A stretch of DNA of 64,000 bases, taken from assembly GCA_024644045.1 (NCBI GenBank), contig JAHELT010000288.1, positions 1 through 64,000 on the forward strand. The letters are read 5' to 3'. This DNA comes from Chromatiales bacterium (GTDB lineage: Bacteria; Pseudomonadota; Gammaproteobacteria; JAHELT01). The notes beneath the pieces are model-generated. The model was given only the letters and a program-made list of their open reading frames with translations. It made no database searches and was not told the origin of the DNA. Each line of letters opens with the position of its first letter. Position 1 is the stretch's first letter. Both the position numbers and the translations under genes were made by a program. Shown one piece after another: positions 1 through 8,625 of the stretch.

Positions 1-1902
1 CGTGTCGCCGTCCAGCGCCAGGGCTGCGCCGAAGTTGTCGCTGGCGCTGGTATTCGAGGCTTTCACGTAGGTCTGCTGGGACCATTGTCCGCCCGCGTCG
101 CGTACGAACACGTATACCGCGCCCGATTGCGGCGCCATGTTGTCCGCGGCATCGCCGTCGATACCGGTTGCGGCGCTGTCTTCTTCCAGTGCGCTCACGG
201 CCAGCGTGTCACCGGACACGCTGACCCGGTAACCGAACAGGTCGGTGGTGTCGGTGTTGGACGCTTTGACGTAAGCCTGCTGTGACCAGGTTCCGGAAGC
301 GTCGCGCGTGAACACGTAGGCAGCGCCCGACGCGGGCGCCAGACTGCCGTTCTGATTCCCGTCGATGCCCGTGGCGTCGCTGTCCTCGGAAACCGCGCCC
401 ACCGCCAGCGTATCGCCGGACACGGCGACGCTCACACCGAACTGATCGAACGCGCCGGTGTTGGACGCTTTTATGTAAGCCTGCTGTGACCAGGTGCCGG
501 CGCCGTCGCGGGTAAACACATACACGGCGCCCGAGTCGGTCGCCGAGTTGTTCAGCTGGTTGCCGCCGATGCCGGTCACGGCACTGTCTTCGTTGTGCGC
601 TGCAACCGCCAGGGTGTCGCCCGACAGCGCCACGCTGTTGCCGAACTCGTCCAGCGTGCCGCTGTTCGATGCCTTGAGATAGGCCTGCTGCGTCCAGACG
701 CCGCCGTTGCGCACGAAGACGTAGACCGCGCCGGCGTCGGCCGCCGAATCGTCGCCCGGGACACCGTTGCCGCTGGCTTCGAACGGCGCGCCGACCGCGA
801 GCGTGTCGCCGGACAGCGCCACGCTGTAGCCGAACTGATCGCCGGCGCCGGTGTTGGACGCCTTGACGAAGGCCTGCTGAGCAAAGCTGCTGGCGCTTTG
901 ACGGGTGACGGATACGCTGTAGGTCAGCGTCGTCACGTTGTCTTCGGCCGTGACCAGGATCTCGATAACGTTGGCGCCTTCGCCCAGCGGCACCGATGCA
1001 CTGGGCAGACCGGAGGCGGTGGCTACGCCGTTCACGCTCAGGTTTGCGGCGGCATCCTCGCTGGTCGCGGTCACCGTCACGCTCGCCGTGGCGAAGTCCA
1101 CCTCGCTCGAGTATCCCGTGACTGCCGGATCGAACGCCGGCGTCAAGGTTCCCGCACTGAGCGTCAACGCCATCAGACGGGCATTGGCGGACGGCGGTGG
1201 CCCCGGCGTCGCCTGCGCCTGGTTGCTGACGCCGCTCTCGCCGTCGACGTTCAGCGCGGTCACGACGAAGAAGTACTGTTTGCCGTTGTCGAGATTCGCA
1301 ACCGTGGTCGGGGTGATCACCGAGAGCAGCCGGGCGCCGTCGTCCAGGGTTGCGTAGGTGTCGGGGCCGACGCCGCTCTGTGCGGCGAGATACAGGTTGT
1401 AAGCGGTTGCTTCGGCGACGTCGTCCCAGTCGAGTCCCACCTCGCCGTCGCCCGGGGCGGCGTTCAGGTTCTCCGGCGGCGGCGGGGGTTGCCGCGTGTG
1501 CTGCGGCTTCACCTGCGCTTCGTTGCTGGCCGCGCTTTCGCGCGATGCGTCCGCGGCCGTTACAACGAAGTAATACGTGGTGCCGTTGATCAAGCCGTCG
1601 ACGGTCACGCCGGTACCGGTCACGCTCATGCGGGTACCGCCAGCCAAAGCCGCGTAGTTGCCGGGTTCGACCCCGTTTTCGGTCGCACGGTAGACGGTAT
1701 ACAGGGTCGCACCGGCAACAGATGCCCACGACAGGGTCGCCGCCGAATCGGCTGCCGAGGCCCTCAGGTTGGACGGCGCGTCGAGCGGATCGGGCGCGCC
1801 TCCGCTGTTGCCGCTCGGCCCGCTGGCGGTACCGCCGCCCCCGCACGCGGCCACGGCTGCGCACAGCAGCAGCGACCACGTCAACTTGCATGAAAGTTTC
1901 AC
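1..1902 (-). CDS. FG-GAP/FN3 surface lipoprotein (C-terminus outside window)
   Basis: Reading the minus strand from a GTG at 1902 gives 634 codons with no stop to the window edge. The start begins VKLSCKLTWSLLL and has a lipobox ending at Cys20 (AVAAC), so it is probably an outer-membrane or surface lipoprotein. Two fibronectin type III domains follow (about residues 43-130 and 142-230, each ending in a YYFVVTA-like strand). A cadherin-like beta-sandwich segment (about 239-333) comes next, then five visible FG-GAP beta-propeller repeats of 63-69 residues, each with FGxSVxxSGDTLAVxA. Such proteins usually act in adhesion or extracellular binding; the ligand is unknown. No clear Shine-Dalgarno precedes the GTG, and a perfect 20-bp palindrome lies 8 bases upstream. 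Arginine-rich ORFs in the other frames are shadows. Confidence 0.85.
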   Translation of the reverse strand, partial: MKLSCKLTWSLLLCAAVAACGGGGTASGPSGNSGGAPDPLDAPSNLRASAADSAATLSWASVAGATLYTVYRATENGVEPGNYAALAGGTRMSVTGTGVTVDGLINGTTYYFVVTAADASRESAASNEAQVKPQHTRQPPPPPENLNAAPGDGEVGLDWDDVAEATAYNLYLAAQSGVGPDTYATLDDGARLLSVITPTTVANLDNGKQYFFVVTALNVDGESGVSNQAQATPGPPPSANARLMALTLSAGTLTPAFDPAVTGYSSEVDFATASVTVTATSEDAAANLSVNGVATASGLPSASVPLGEGANVIEILVTAEDNVTTLTYSVSVTRQSASSFAQQAFVKASNTGAGDQFGYSVALSGDTLAVGAPFEASGNGVPGDDSAADAGAVYVFVRNGGVWTQQAYLKASNSGTLDEFGNSVALSGDTLAVAAHNEDSAVTGIGGNQLNNSATDSGAVYVFTRDGAGTWSQQAYIKASNTGAFDQFGVSVAVSGDTLAVGAVSEDSDATGIDGNQNGSLAPASGAAYVFTRDASGTWSQQAYVKASNTDTTDLFGYRVSVSGDTLAVSALEEDSAATGIDGDAADNMAPQSGAVYVFVRDAGGQWSQQTYVKASNTSASDNFGAALALDGDT

Positions 1903-1909
1903 GCCAGCG

Positions 1910-1929
1910 GCTGCGCTGCGCAGCGCAGC
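1910..1929. repeat. Perfect 20-bp GC palindrome near lipoprotein start
   Basis: GCTGCGCTGCGCAGCGCAGC equals its own reverse complement. It begins 8 bases upstream of the GTG start at 1902, so in the mRNA it would fold across or beside the ribosome-binding region. It could be a translational control hairpin or an operator; nothing else in the window matches it. Confidence 0.6.
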
Positions 1930-2273
1930 GCGTTTTGACGGGGCTTGTACGCGGTCGATGCCATAGGTTTCCGGGGTCGTGCCGCGTGCGCCGGGCGCGG
2001 CGCGGCATAGCACGAGTATCCGTGTGTTGGTGCTCAACGCCAAAGAACGTGCGGCAGACCCATTGTTGTGCTTTTAAAACGTTGCCGCGGGGCGGGACGG
2101 GGTCGTGCCCGTCACCATCGATTCCTTCTCGTTGCCCCGGCGCCCGGCGACTGCGGGCGACTCCGGGAGGGAATGTCCAGGCCGCATCTTACTTTCTGTT
2201 CCAACGCCTGCCAACTGGTGGTCACCGCGCGGCCGATACCCGCCGGTGAGTATCGCCGTCCGCGCAAACAGCT

Positions 2274-2279
2274 TATATT
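2274..2279 (+). promoter_or_regulatory. -10-like box, leaderless-type spacing
   Basis: TATATT ends 6 bases before the ATG at 2286. A usual start point about 7 bases downstream of a -10 would place transcription initiation at the start codon. No convincing -35 hexamer lies 17 bases upstream. The same spacing is seen at 24654 and 32525. Confidence 0.4.
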
Positions 2280-2285
2280 CCGCTC

Positions 2286-5126
2286 ATGAGCCAGCAGACG
2301 CCGCTATCGCAGAAGTCCGTTTCCGGCGATCCGCAAGAGGCGTTGCTTGCGGTCATCGCCCAGGTCGCGGGCGAGCTGCGCCCTGAGCAGAACGTGCACC
2401 GCAGGCTCACCCTCGACAGTGCGTTGGACCGCGATCTAGGTTTTGACAGTCTGGGCCGCGTCGAGCTCATCGCCCGTGTGGAGCGCCACTTCAACGTTGC
2501 GCTGCCGGAGCATACGTTGACGGCGGCGGAAACACCGCGTGATTTACTGCGCGCGCTGCGCGTTGCGGAGGGAGCCGTGGCACTGTCCGTGGACACGGTC
2601 GACACGCACGCGGCGTTTGCCGAGGGCGCGCCAATCGGTGCAAACACGCTGCTGGAGGTGCTGCGATGGCATGTGGATACACATCCCGAGCGCGCGCACA
2701 TTCAAAGCTATGACGATCACGAGCAGGGCGAGATCGTTACGTACCGCGCGCTGTGGGAGTCGGCTGCCGAGGTCGCCGGCGGATTGCAGCGACGCGGCGT
2801 CAAACCGGGCGAGACGGTAACGCTGATGCTGCCGACCGGCAGCGACTACTTCTTCAGTTTTTTCGGCATTCTGCTGGCGGGTGCTGTCCCGGTACCGATC
2901 TATCCGCCCGTGCGCCGTACCCAGATCGAGGATCATCTGCGCCGGCAGAGCACGATTCTGCAGAACTGTCAGGCAACCACGCTGATTACTGTGCCCGAAG
3001 CGAAGCTTGTCGCACAGCTGCTGACCGCGCAGGTGGAAAGCCTCAAGCACGTGGTCACGGCTGAAGAGCTGCGCGGTCACGGCAGTTGCGAAGTGGCCGC
3101 GGTGCGGGCGGACGACATCGGTTTCATCCAGTACACGTCGGGCAGCACGGGGGATCCCAAGGGCGTGGTGTTGACCCACGCCAACCTGCTGGCCAACATC
3201 CGGGCCGACGGCGAGGGTTTACAGGCCGAGTCGAACGACGTTTTTATCAGCTGGTTGCCGCTGTACCACGACATGGGGCTGATCGGCGCCTGGCTGGGCA
3301 GCCTGTACCATTCCGTGCGACTGGTCATCATGTCACCGCTCGCGTTTCTCAGCCGCCCGCAGCGCTGGCTCTGGGCAATTCACCGCTACGGCGGCACGCT
3401 GTCGGCGGCACCGAACTTCGCCTACGAGTTGTGCTTGCGGCGCATCGCCGAGGAAGACCTGCAGGGACTTGATCTGAGTTCGTGGCGTACGGCGGTGAAC
3501 GGTGCCGAAACGATCAGCCACCGCACGCTGGAGGAGTTCTGCGAGCGCTTCGCGCGGTATGGTTTCCGACGCGAGGCCATGTTTCCGGTCTACGGTCTGG
3601 CGGAATGCGCGGTCGGCCTGACGTTTCCACCGCTGCACCGTGGTCCTTTGATCGATGCAGTGCAGCGCGACGCCTTGATGGGCAGGGGGCAGGCGCTACC
3701 TGCCGAAGCCGGGGACGAAAAAGCCCTGCGACTCGTCGCTTGCGGCCGGGCGTTGCCGGGCCACGAGATTCGCGTGGTAGACGCAGCCGGCCGCGAATTG
3801 CCCGAGCGCCACGAAGGCCACCTGCAGTTCCGCGGACCCTCGGCGACCAGCGGCTACTACCGCAATCCAGAGAACACGCGGCGTCTGTTTGACGGAGATT
3901 GGCTGAAGACCGGCGATCTGGCATATATCGCCGGCGGCGACTTATACCTTACCGGGCGCAGCAAAGAGCTCATCATCCGTGCGGGCCGCAACATCTATCC
4001 GGCGGAGCTCGAGGAAACAGTCGGCGAGCTCCCCGGGGTGCGTACCGGGAGGGTTGCGGTGTTCGGCAGCGCCGATCCGGAAACCGGCACCGAACGCCTG
4101 ATCGTGCTTGCGGAGACGCGCATCACAGACGCCGATAAGCTCGATGCGTTGCGCGCCGAAATCAACGATGTGGCCACACGGCTCATCGATGCGCCGCCCG
4201 ACGACATTGTGCTGGCGCCGCCGAACACTGTGCTGAAGACATCGAGCGGCAAAATCCGCCGCCTGGCAAGCCGCGAGCTCTACGAAAGCAATCGCATCGG
4301 CAAGCCGGTGCGGGCGGTATGGTGGCAGATCGCGCGTTTATTGATTGCCGGCGCCGTTCCGAGAATCCGTGCCTGGCGACGGCGCCTTGGCGCCTATGCA
4401 TACGGGTCGTACGCGTGGTGCATCACTGTCATGTGTACGCCGTTTGCGTGGGTGGGCGCCGTGGTGCCGCCGCGTTCCGCATGGCGATGGTCCGCCGTGC
4501 GTGCAATGTTGCGAGTGTTGAGGTGGTGCACGCGAACGCCGCTGCGAGTGCTTGGCACGGAAAACCTTGCCGGCCACCCGGGCGCCTGCGTCGTTGTCGC
4601 GAATCATCAGAGTTATCTGGATGCGTTTATTCTGATTCTCGCATTGCGCCGCGAGCTGACATTCCTGGCGAAGGTGGAACTGTCGCGATTTGGTGTCATA
4701 GCATTGGCCTTGCAGCGTCTGGGTACGCAGTTCGTGCAGCGCTACGATACTCAACAAGGCATTGAAGATACTCGGCGCGCGACGCAGGCGTTACAGCAGG
4801 GGCGCACATTGACGGTTTTTGCCGAGGGAACCTTCAAGCGCATGCCCGGACTACTGCCGTTTCACATGGGTGCATTCGTCACGGCCGTAGAAGCCAATGT
4901 ACCCATCTTGCCGGTTGCAATCCGCGGCTCACGTATGATCTTGCACGACTCCTGGTTGCCACAGCATGCTCCGTTGACGGTCGTTATCGGTCCGGCAGTT
5001 GCGCCGGGAGCCGGTGGCGATCGCTGGGCGGCGGCATTGGAGCTGCGCGATGCAGTCCGCGCGCAGATTCTACGCCACTGCGGTGAGCCGGATTTGGAGT
5101 ACGAGTCGAACCGCCCCGAGCCCTAG
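2286..5126 (+). CDS. ACP - fatty acyl-AMP ligase - PlsC acyltransferase fusion
   Basis: This 946-residue protein has three domains in series. An N-terminal acyl-carrier domain (about residues 15-90) carries the phosphopantetheine serine in GFDSLG (Ser55). An acyl-adenylating AMP-binding domain follows (about 120-660), with YTSGSTGDPKG near residue 282 and the late motif LKTGDLAY. The C-terminus is a PlsC-type 1-acylglycerol-3-phosphate acyltransferase (about 700-940), with the HX4D motif in NHQSYLD near 773 and EGT near 846. A likely role is to activate a fatty acid, load it on the built-in ACP and transfer it to a lysophospholipid-like acceptor at the inner membrane. The domain calls are seen in the sequence; the channelled reaction order is inferred. 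The ATG follows a close -10-like box and no Shine-Dalgarno is evident. Confidence 0.88.
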   Translation: MSQQTPLSQKSVSGDPQEALLAVIAQVAGELRPEQNVHRRLTLDSALDRDLGFDSLGRVELIARVERHFNVALPEHTLTAAETPRDLLRALRVAEGAVALSVDTVDTHAAFAEGAPIGANTLLEVLRWHVDTHPERAHIQSYDDHEQGEIVTYRALWESAAEVAGGLQRRGVKPGETVTLMLPTGSDYFFSFFGILLAGAVPVPIYPPVRRTQIEDHLRRQSTILQNCQATTLITVPEAKLVAQLLTAQVESLKHVVTAEELRGHGSCEVAAVRADDIGFIQYTSGSTGDPKGVVLTHANLLANIRADGEGLQAESNDVFISWLPLYHDMGLIGAWLGSLYHSVRLVIMSPLAFLSRPQRWLWAIHRYGGTLSAAPNFAYELCLRRIAEEDLQGLDLSSWRTAVNGAETISHRTLEEFCERFARYGFRREAMFPVYGLAECAVGLTFPPLHRGPLIDAVQRDALMGRGQALPAEAGDEKALRLVACGRALPGHEIRVVDAAGRELPERHEGHLQFRGPSATSGYYRNPENTRRLFDGDWLKTGDLAYIAGGDLYLTGRSKELIIRAGRNIYPAELEETVGELPGVRTGRVAVFGSADPETGTERLIVLAETRITDADKLDALRAEINDVATRLIDAPPDDIVLAPPNTVLKTSSGKIRRLASRELYESNRIGKPVRAVWWQIARLLIAGAVPRIRAWRRRLGAYAYGSYAWCITVMCTPFAWVGAVVPPRSAWRWSAVRAMLRVLRWCTRTPLRVLGTENLAGHPGACVVVANHQSYLDAFILILALRRELTFLAKVELSRFGVIALALQRLGTQFVQRYDTQQGIEDTRRATQALQQGRTLTVFAEGTFKRMPGLLPFHMGAFVTAVEANVPILPVAIRGSRMILHDSWLPQHAPLTVVIGPAVAPGAGGDRWAAALELRDAVRAQILRHCGEPDLEYESNRPEP

Positions 5127-5155
5127 CCCGAATACTGCACGAACAGCGGAAAATG

Positions 5156-5225
5156 GGGACATTCTGCCTTTTAGGAAGTCCAGAGGTCGCATAGCGGGTA
5201 CCAGGCAGGAAAAGCAGAATGTCCC
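5156..5225. repeat. Inverted repeat with 12-bp arms (REP-like)
   Basis: GGGACATTCTGC at 5156-5167 is exactly complementary to GCAGAATGTCCC at 5214-5225. With a one-base bulge, TTTT and AAAA extend the stem inward, enclosing about 40 bases. It lies between the acyl-AMP ligase fusion and the DUF3179 gene and starts with the same GGGGAC core as the palindromes near 35.7 kb. It may be a REP-like element or a transcription end structure. Confidence 0.55.
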
Positions 5226-5342
5226 GATTCTATTTCAGGGGTTGAACTTTCCCACGGCGCGCGGGCCTAAGCTCGCATTCCGCGCCGGTACCGCTGGGAT
5301 CATTGCCGGCTATCCGCCAACCCGGGTGTATGGAGGGATGCT

Positions 5343-6710
5343 ATGCATTGGCCCGTCCGGATGCTGGCACTGTGCGTTGTCCTGACGTTTGCACAGACTG
5401 CAGTTCCACAGACCGCGAACCCTGCATCAGCGCAGACACCCCGCGAGCATGCGCAGCGGTTGTTTTCGCCGGTGGGGGAGTACCGCCGCGCGTCGCTCAG
5501 CTGGATGCGCGAGCGCAAGCAGCTCGATGTGGTTCCCGCGCTGATCTATGCATTGCGCTACCTGAACGTCGACCTTGAAGCTGTCGCGACGACGCTGGAA
5601 ACGCTGACCGGCGCCGAGCACGGCGCAGACTGGTTTGCGTGGATGCTCTGGCAGCAGGCCAACCCGCACCCGCCGTTCGACGGGCTCGACGCGTTTCAGG
5701 CGAACCTGTTCGCACGGATCGACCCTGACTTCCGCGTGTTTCTGCACAGCGGTGTCGCACACGAGATTCGCCTGGAGGAAATCGCCTGGGGCGGCGTAGT
5801 CAAAGACGGCATTCCCGCGTTGACCAATCCGGCCTTCCTGACTGCCCGGGAGGCGACCTATCTGAGCCCCGACGAGCTGGTGTTCGGGGTCGCGATCAAC
5901 GGCGACGTACGTGCTTATCCCTACCGCATCATGGACTGGCACGAAATGTTCAACGATGTGGTCGGCGGTGTGCCCGTCTCACTCGCTTACTGCACCTTGT
6001 GTGGTTCCGGCATCTTGTACGACACCCGCGTCGAGGGGCGCGATACGCCCTTCGTGTTCGGTTCTTCGGGATTCCTGTACCGGTCGAACAAGCTGATGTA
6101 CGACCAGCAGACGCACTCGTTGTGGAACCAGTTCACCGGGCGCCCGGTGGTCGGTGCCTTGACCGGCTCCGGCATCCGGCTGGAGGTCCTGCCGGTGGTA
6201 ACGACTTCGTGGGCGGACTGGAAGGCGCGTTACCCGCGAACCCGGGTGCTGTCGCTGGATACGGGGTTCAGCCGCGACTATTCGCCCGGCAGGCCTTACG
6301 GCGAGTACTTCGCGAGCGACGCGCTCATGTTTCCGGCCCTTACGGCTGACCGGCGGCTGCAGCCTAAGGACCAGGTTTTCGGACTGCGTCTGACCGGTGT
6401 GCAGAAAGCCTGGCCGCTCGACGTATTCCGCGGCGGGCGTGTGATCAACGATCGTGTCGGTGTGATCGATATCGTGCTGATCGGCGATGCCGCCACGCGC
6501 AGCGTGCGCGCCTACCGGAGCGCGGGCAGGCGCTTCACGCGGCGTGCCGGATCGCTGCGAAAACTGGATGCCGATGGCCAGGTGTGGGCGGTCGGCGAGA
6601 CGCAGCTTTCGGGACCCGACGGACAGACGCTGCCGCGGCTGCCGGGCCACCTGGCTTACTGGTTCGCCTGGAGTGGCTACCTGCAGGGCGCTGAGCTGTA
6701 CGCTGACTGA
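5343..6710 (+). CDS. DUF3179 domain-containing exported protein
   Basis: This 455-residue protein has an N-terminal secretion signal (MHWPVRMLALCVVLTFAQTA). It matches the DUF3179 family through AYPYRIMDWHEMFND, the cysteine motif AYCTLCGSG (about residue 215) and VTTSWADWKARYP. The family is of unknown function; the CxxC in the core could bind a metal or form a disulfide. A strong GGAGGG precedes the ATG and selects this start. The upstream neighbour is the lipid-modifying fusion gene, beyond a 216-base spacer holding an inverted repeat; the downstream neighbour is convergent. The family assignment is confident, the role unknown. Confidence 0.85.
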   Translation: MHWPVRMLALCVVLTFAQTAVPQTANPASAQTPREHAQRLFSPVGEYRRASLSWMRERKQLDVVPALIYALRYLNVDLEAVATTLETLTGAEHGADWFAWMLWQQANPHPPFDGLDAFQANLFARIDPDFRVFLHSGVAHEIRLEEIAWGGVVKDGIPALTNPAFLTAREATYLSPDELVFGVAINGDVRAYPYRIMDWHEMFNDVVGGVPVSLAYCTLCGSGILYDTRVEGRDTPFVFGSSGFLYRSNKLMYDQQTHSLWNQFTGRPVVGALTGSGIRLEVLPVVTTSWADWKARYPRTRVLSLDTGFSRDYSPGRPYGEYFASDALMFPALTADRRLQPKDQVFGLRLTGVQKAWPLDVFRGGRVINDRVGVIDIVLIGDAATRSVRAYRSAGRRFTRRAGSLRKLDADGQVWAVGETQLSGPDGQTLPRLPGHLAYWFAWSGYLQGAELYAD

Positions 6711-6871
6711 GCGGGTATCAGCCTTAAGTCGCCCAGTGCGGTCATGAACGCGCCAGCGCTGCGAGGATCATCAGGGCAGCAACCGTAGACTCACCGAGCA
6801 GGGCACCCGGCACGGCCTTGCCGTCACGCAGGATTGCAGCTGTCAAGACTGCGCGGCAAGGCGAAACGGAA

Positions 6872-7879
6872 TCAGAGCTCCAGACGCGTGAACGCGCGTT
6901 GCGGGTCGTTGCCCTGAGCGACGTGGATGACCCTGCCGGGAAGGTCCATGATCAGCGTGGCGACGGTGCCGGCCTGCATTCCGCTGAAGTCGTCGCGGTT
7001 CCGGTAGCGGCTGTTGATCGAGCGCTCGCCGTCGGCGGTGTCCAGCAAAATGCGGCGCATGTCCTCGACGCTCTGTTCGTCGGCCGCCGCGCCGAGCGCC
7101 TCGGCTCTGCTCAACCGGTCTCGGGTCGTGGACTCCGGATCGGGGTCCGCAACACCCGCCGTGAGGTAGTGGTTGGTATGCGCGAGCACGCCGTTGCGCG
7201 GCGAAAGCGTGTGTACTGCCTCGGTGGTGAGCTCCATGCCGGCACATTCGCCGTGGGCATCCGCCAGCAGGATGTGCGAGGCTTTGTCATTGCCGGAGCG
7301 CAGGACTTCCTGCTTCGCCTGCTCGATGCTCGTCGAATCGAGCACGGCGCGCAGCACCACGTGCACCGGTACGCCTGTGTTACCGTGCGGCTGGTGCAGA
7401 ATGTTCAGGCACACACCGAGGCCGCACGAGTTGATACCGATCTTTGCCAGCATGCCCGGCTCGGTCAGGGTCACGATCCAGTGACCATCGGGCCGCACCA
7501 GGGTCGCCAGGACCATCAGCGGTTCGAGCGCCGAGAGCCAGTCCCAGTTCTGCCCGAGGATGCCGCTGCGCGCGAAGTAAAGCGCGGTGCACTCGGGCGC
7601 GGCGCCGTTGAGGATTTCGGTGCGTGCGTTGAGCGCATAGATCTGCCAGGGCGCGAGCGAAGCACCTTCGGCGATCGCCTCGATCTCGGTGGCGTTGTCC
7701 GGGTTGTACTCGCGAATCACGCGGCTGTAGTGTTCCGCGAGCGCCACGATGTCCGCCTGCGGCCGGTCGAACAGGCGCAGGTACAACTCCACCGTTGCCT
7801 GAATCTGCGCGGCAAGCGTCTGGCCGTGCTCGAGCCCGCGCGCGGCCGCGTCACCAGACAGGGTAAGCTGAGGAAACAT
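6872..7879 (-). CDS. C45-family acyltransferase/peptidase-like Ntn hydrolase
   Basis: This 335-residue protein resembles the acyl-CoA:6-aminopenicillanic-acid acyltransferase (peptidase C45) family. These Ntn hydrolases self-cleave before a cysteine, here probably the Cys in APECTALYF, followed by the typical GQNWDW segment. Conserved features also include TEPGMLAKIGINSCGLGVCLN and LAHTNHYL. The family hydrolyses or transfers acyl groups on amides and peptides; the substrate is not predictable here. The open frame extends upstream to 8104, but that part overlaps the divergent oxygenase gene, and family similarity begins at MFPQLTLSG, so the ATG at 7879 is chosen. It is divergent from the 2OG oxygenase across 73 bases and may share its promoter region. 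Confidence 0.85.
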   Translation of the reverse strand: MFPQLTLSGDAAARGLEHGQTLAAQIQATVELYLRLFDRPQADIVALAEHYSRVIREYNPDNATEIEAIAEGASLAPWQIYALNARTEILNGAAPECTALYFARSGILGQNWDWLSALEPLMVLATLVRPDGHWIVTLTEPGMLAKIGINSCGLGVCLNILHQPHGNTGVPVHVVLRAVLDSTSIEQAKQEVLRSGNDKASHILLADAHGECAGMELTTEAVHTLSPRNGVLAHTNHYLTAGVADPDPESTTRDRLSRAEALGAAADEQSVEDMRRILLDTADGERSINSRYRNRDDFSGMQAGTVATLIMDLPGRVIHVAQGNDPQRAFTRLEL

Positions 7880-7952
7880 GCAGTATCCGGTTCGAAAGTA
7901 CTGCACCAGCATGTATATTGATTCGTGCAGGATTGCAACCCCGTGGACCCCG

Positions 7953-8606
7953 ATGAGTTCAGAATCCACCCCCGACGCGGACGGCTTTCGCCAGCTCTGG
8001 CCGGTGCTGTTCATGCAGCGTACCCTGCCCGGGCACGCGCGGGCGAACGAGGTGCTCGAGCAGACCATATTGCAGCAGGAGTCGGCACACCGGGACTTGA
8101 CCACGGACTATACGCGACGAAACTTCTTCGCCGTCGAGGACGCGGCCGTTGCCTGGCTCATGCAATGCATCCACAGATCGGCGACCGACTACTGCGGACG
8201 CGCGGGTATCGACTATCCGATCGACTGGTCGCTGCAGGGCTGGGCCAACGTCAACCGGCGCGGCGACTACCACGATCCGCACAACCACCCGCACGCCTAC
8301 CTGAGCGGAACCTACTACGTTCGCGTGCCGCAGCACACGCCGCTCGCTCACAATCGCGCCGACGTACGCCCGGGACGCATCACGTTTTACGATCCGCGCG
8401 GGAGCGTGAACATGACTGCGATCAGGAACGATCCGCAGATCGAACCCGAATTCACGGTGACGCCGCAGCCTGGCATGATTCTGATCTGGCCGGCGTTTCT
8501 GATGCACTATGTGCATCCCAATCTGTCAGAGGCCCTGCGCATCAGCATCAGTTTCAATCTCATCGTCAAGTCGCCGGGCGACTACCTGCCGGACCAGGCG
8601 TTGTGA
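7953..8606 (+). CDS. Putative 2OG-Fe(II) oxygenase (TIGR02466 family)
   Basis: This 217-residue protein has the pattern of the TIGR02466 putative 2-oxoglutarate/Fe(II) dioxygenase family. NVNRRGDYHDPHNHPHAYLS gives the HxD-type metal-binding segment near residue 110, GTYYVRVP continues the core strand, and FPxxxxHYVHP-like WPAFLMHYVHP supplies the distal His. Family members are predicted soluble hydroxylases with unknown substrates. An upstream ATG at 7878 is in frame but would overlap the divergent C45 gene, so 7953 is preferred. The next gene, an M50 protease, begins 20 bases after the stop. Confidence 0.8.
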   Translation: MSSESTPDADGFRQLWPVLFMQRTLPGHARANEVLEQTILQQESAHRDLTTDYTRRNFFAVEDAAVAWLMQCIHRSATDYCGRAGIDYPIDWSLQGWANVNRRGDYHDPHNHPHAYLSGTYYVRVPQHTPLAHNRADVRPGRITFYDPRGSVNMTAIRNDPQIEPEFTVTPQPGMILIWPAFLMHYVHPNLSEALRISISFNLIVKSPGDYLPDQAL

Positions 8607-8625
8607 CCCGGGGGTTCACGGGGCG

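Larger units (their letters stand above)
1903..2285. other. Intergenic region between divergent genes
   Basis: This 383-base spacer separates the minus-strand FG-GAP lipoprotein gene from the plus-strand acyl-AMP ligase fusion. It holds the perfect palindrome at 1910-1929, an imperfect hairpin with 6-bp arms (CGATAC at 2234-2239 and GTATCG at 2250-2255), and the -10-like hexamer at 2274-2279. No coding frame with convincing protein character was seen. Confidence 0.5.

Noticed and set aside
209-2008. 599-codon minus-strand open frame over the first 2 kb
   Set aside because: The product is extremely Arg-rich without domains; it is a shadow of the GTG-started FG-GAP lipoprotein frame, which has clear FN3 and FG-GAP repeats.
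6742-6846. Minus-strand frame with a protein-like tail (AVPGALLGESTVAALMILAA)
   Set aside because: Only about 35 codons with a TTG as best start, no ribosome site and no family; it may be a remnant but cannot be supported as a gene.
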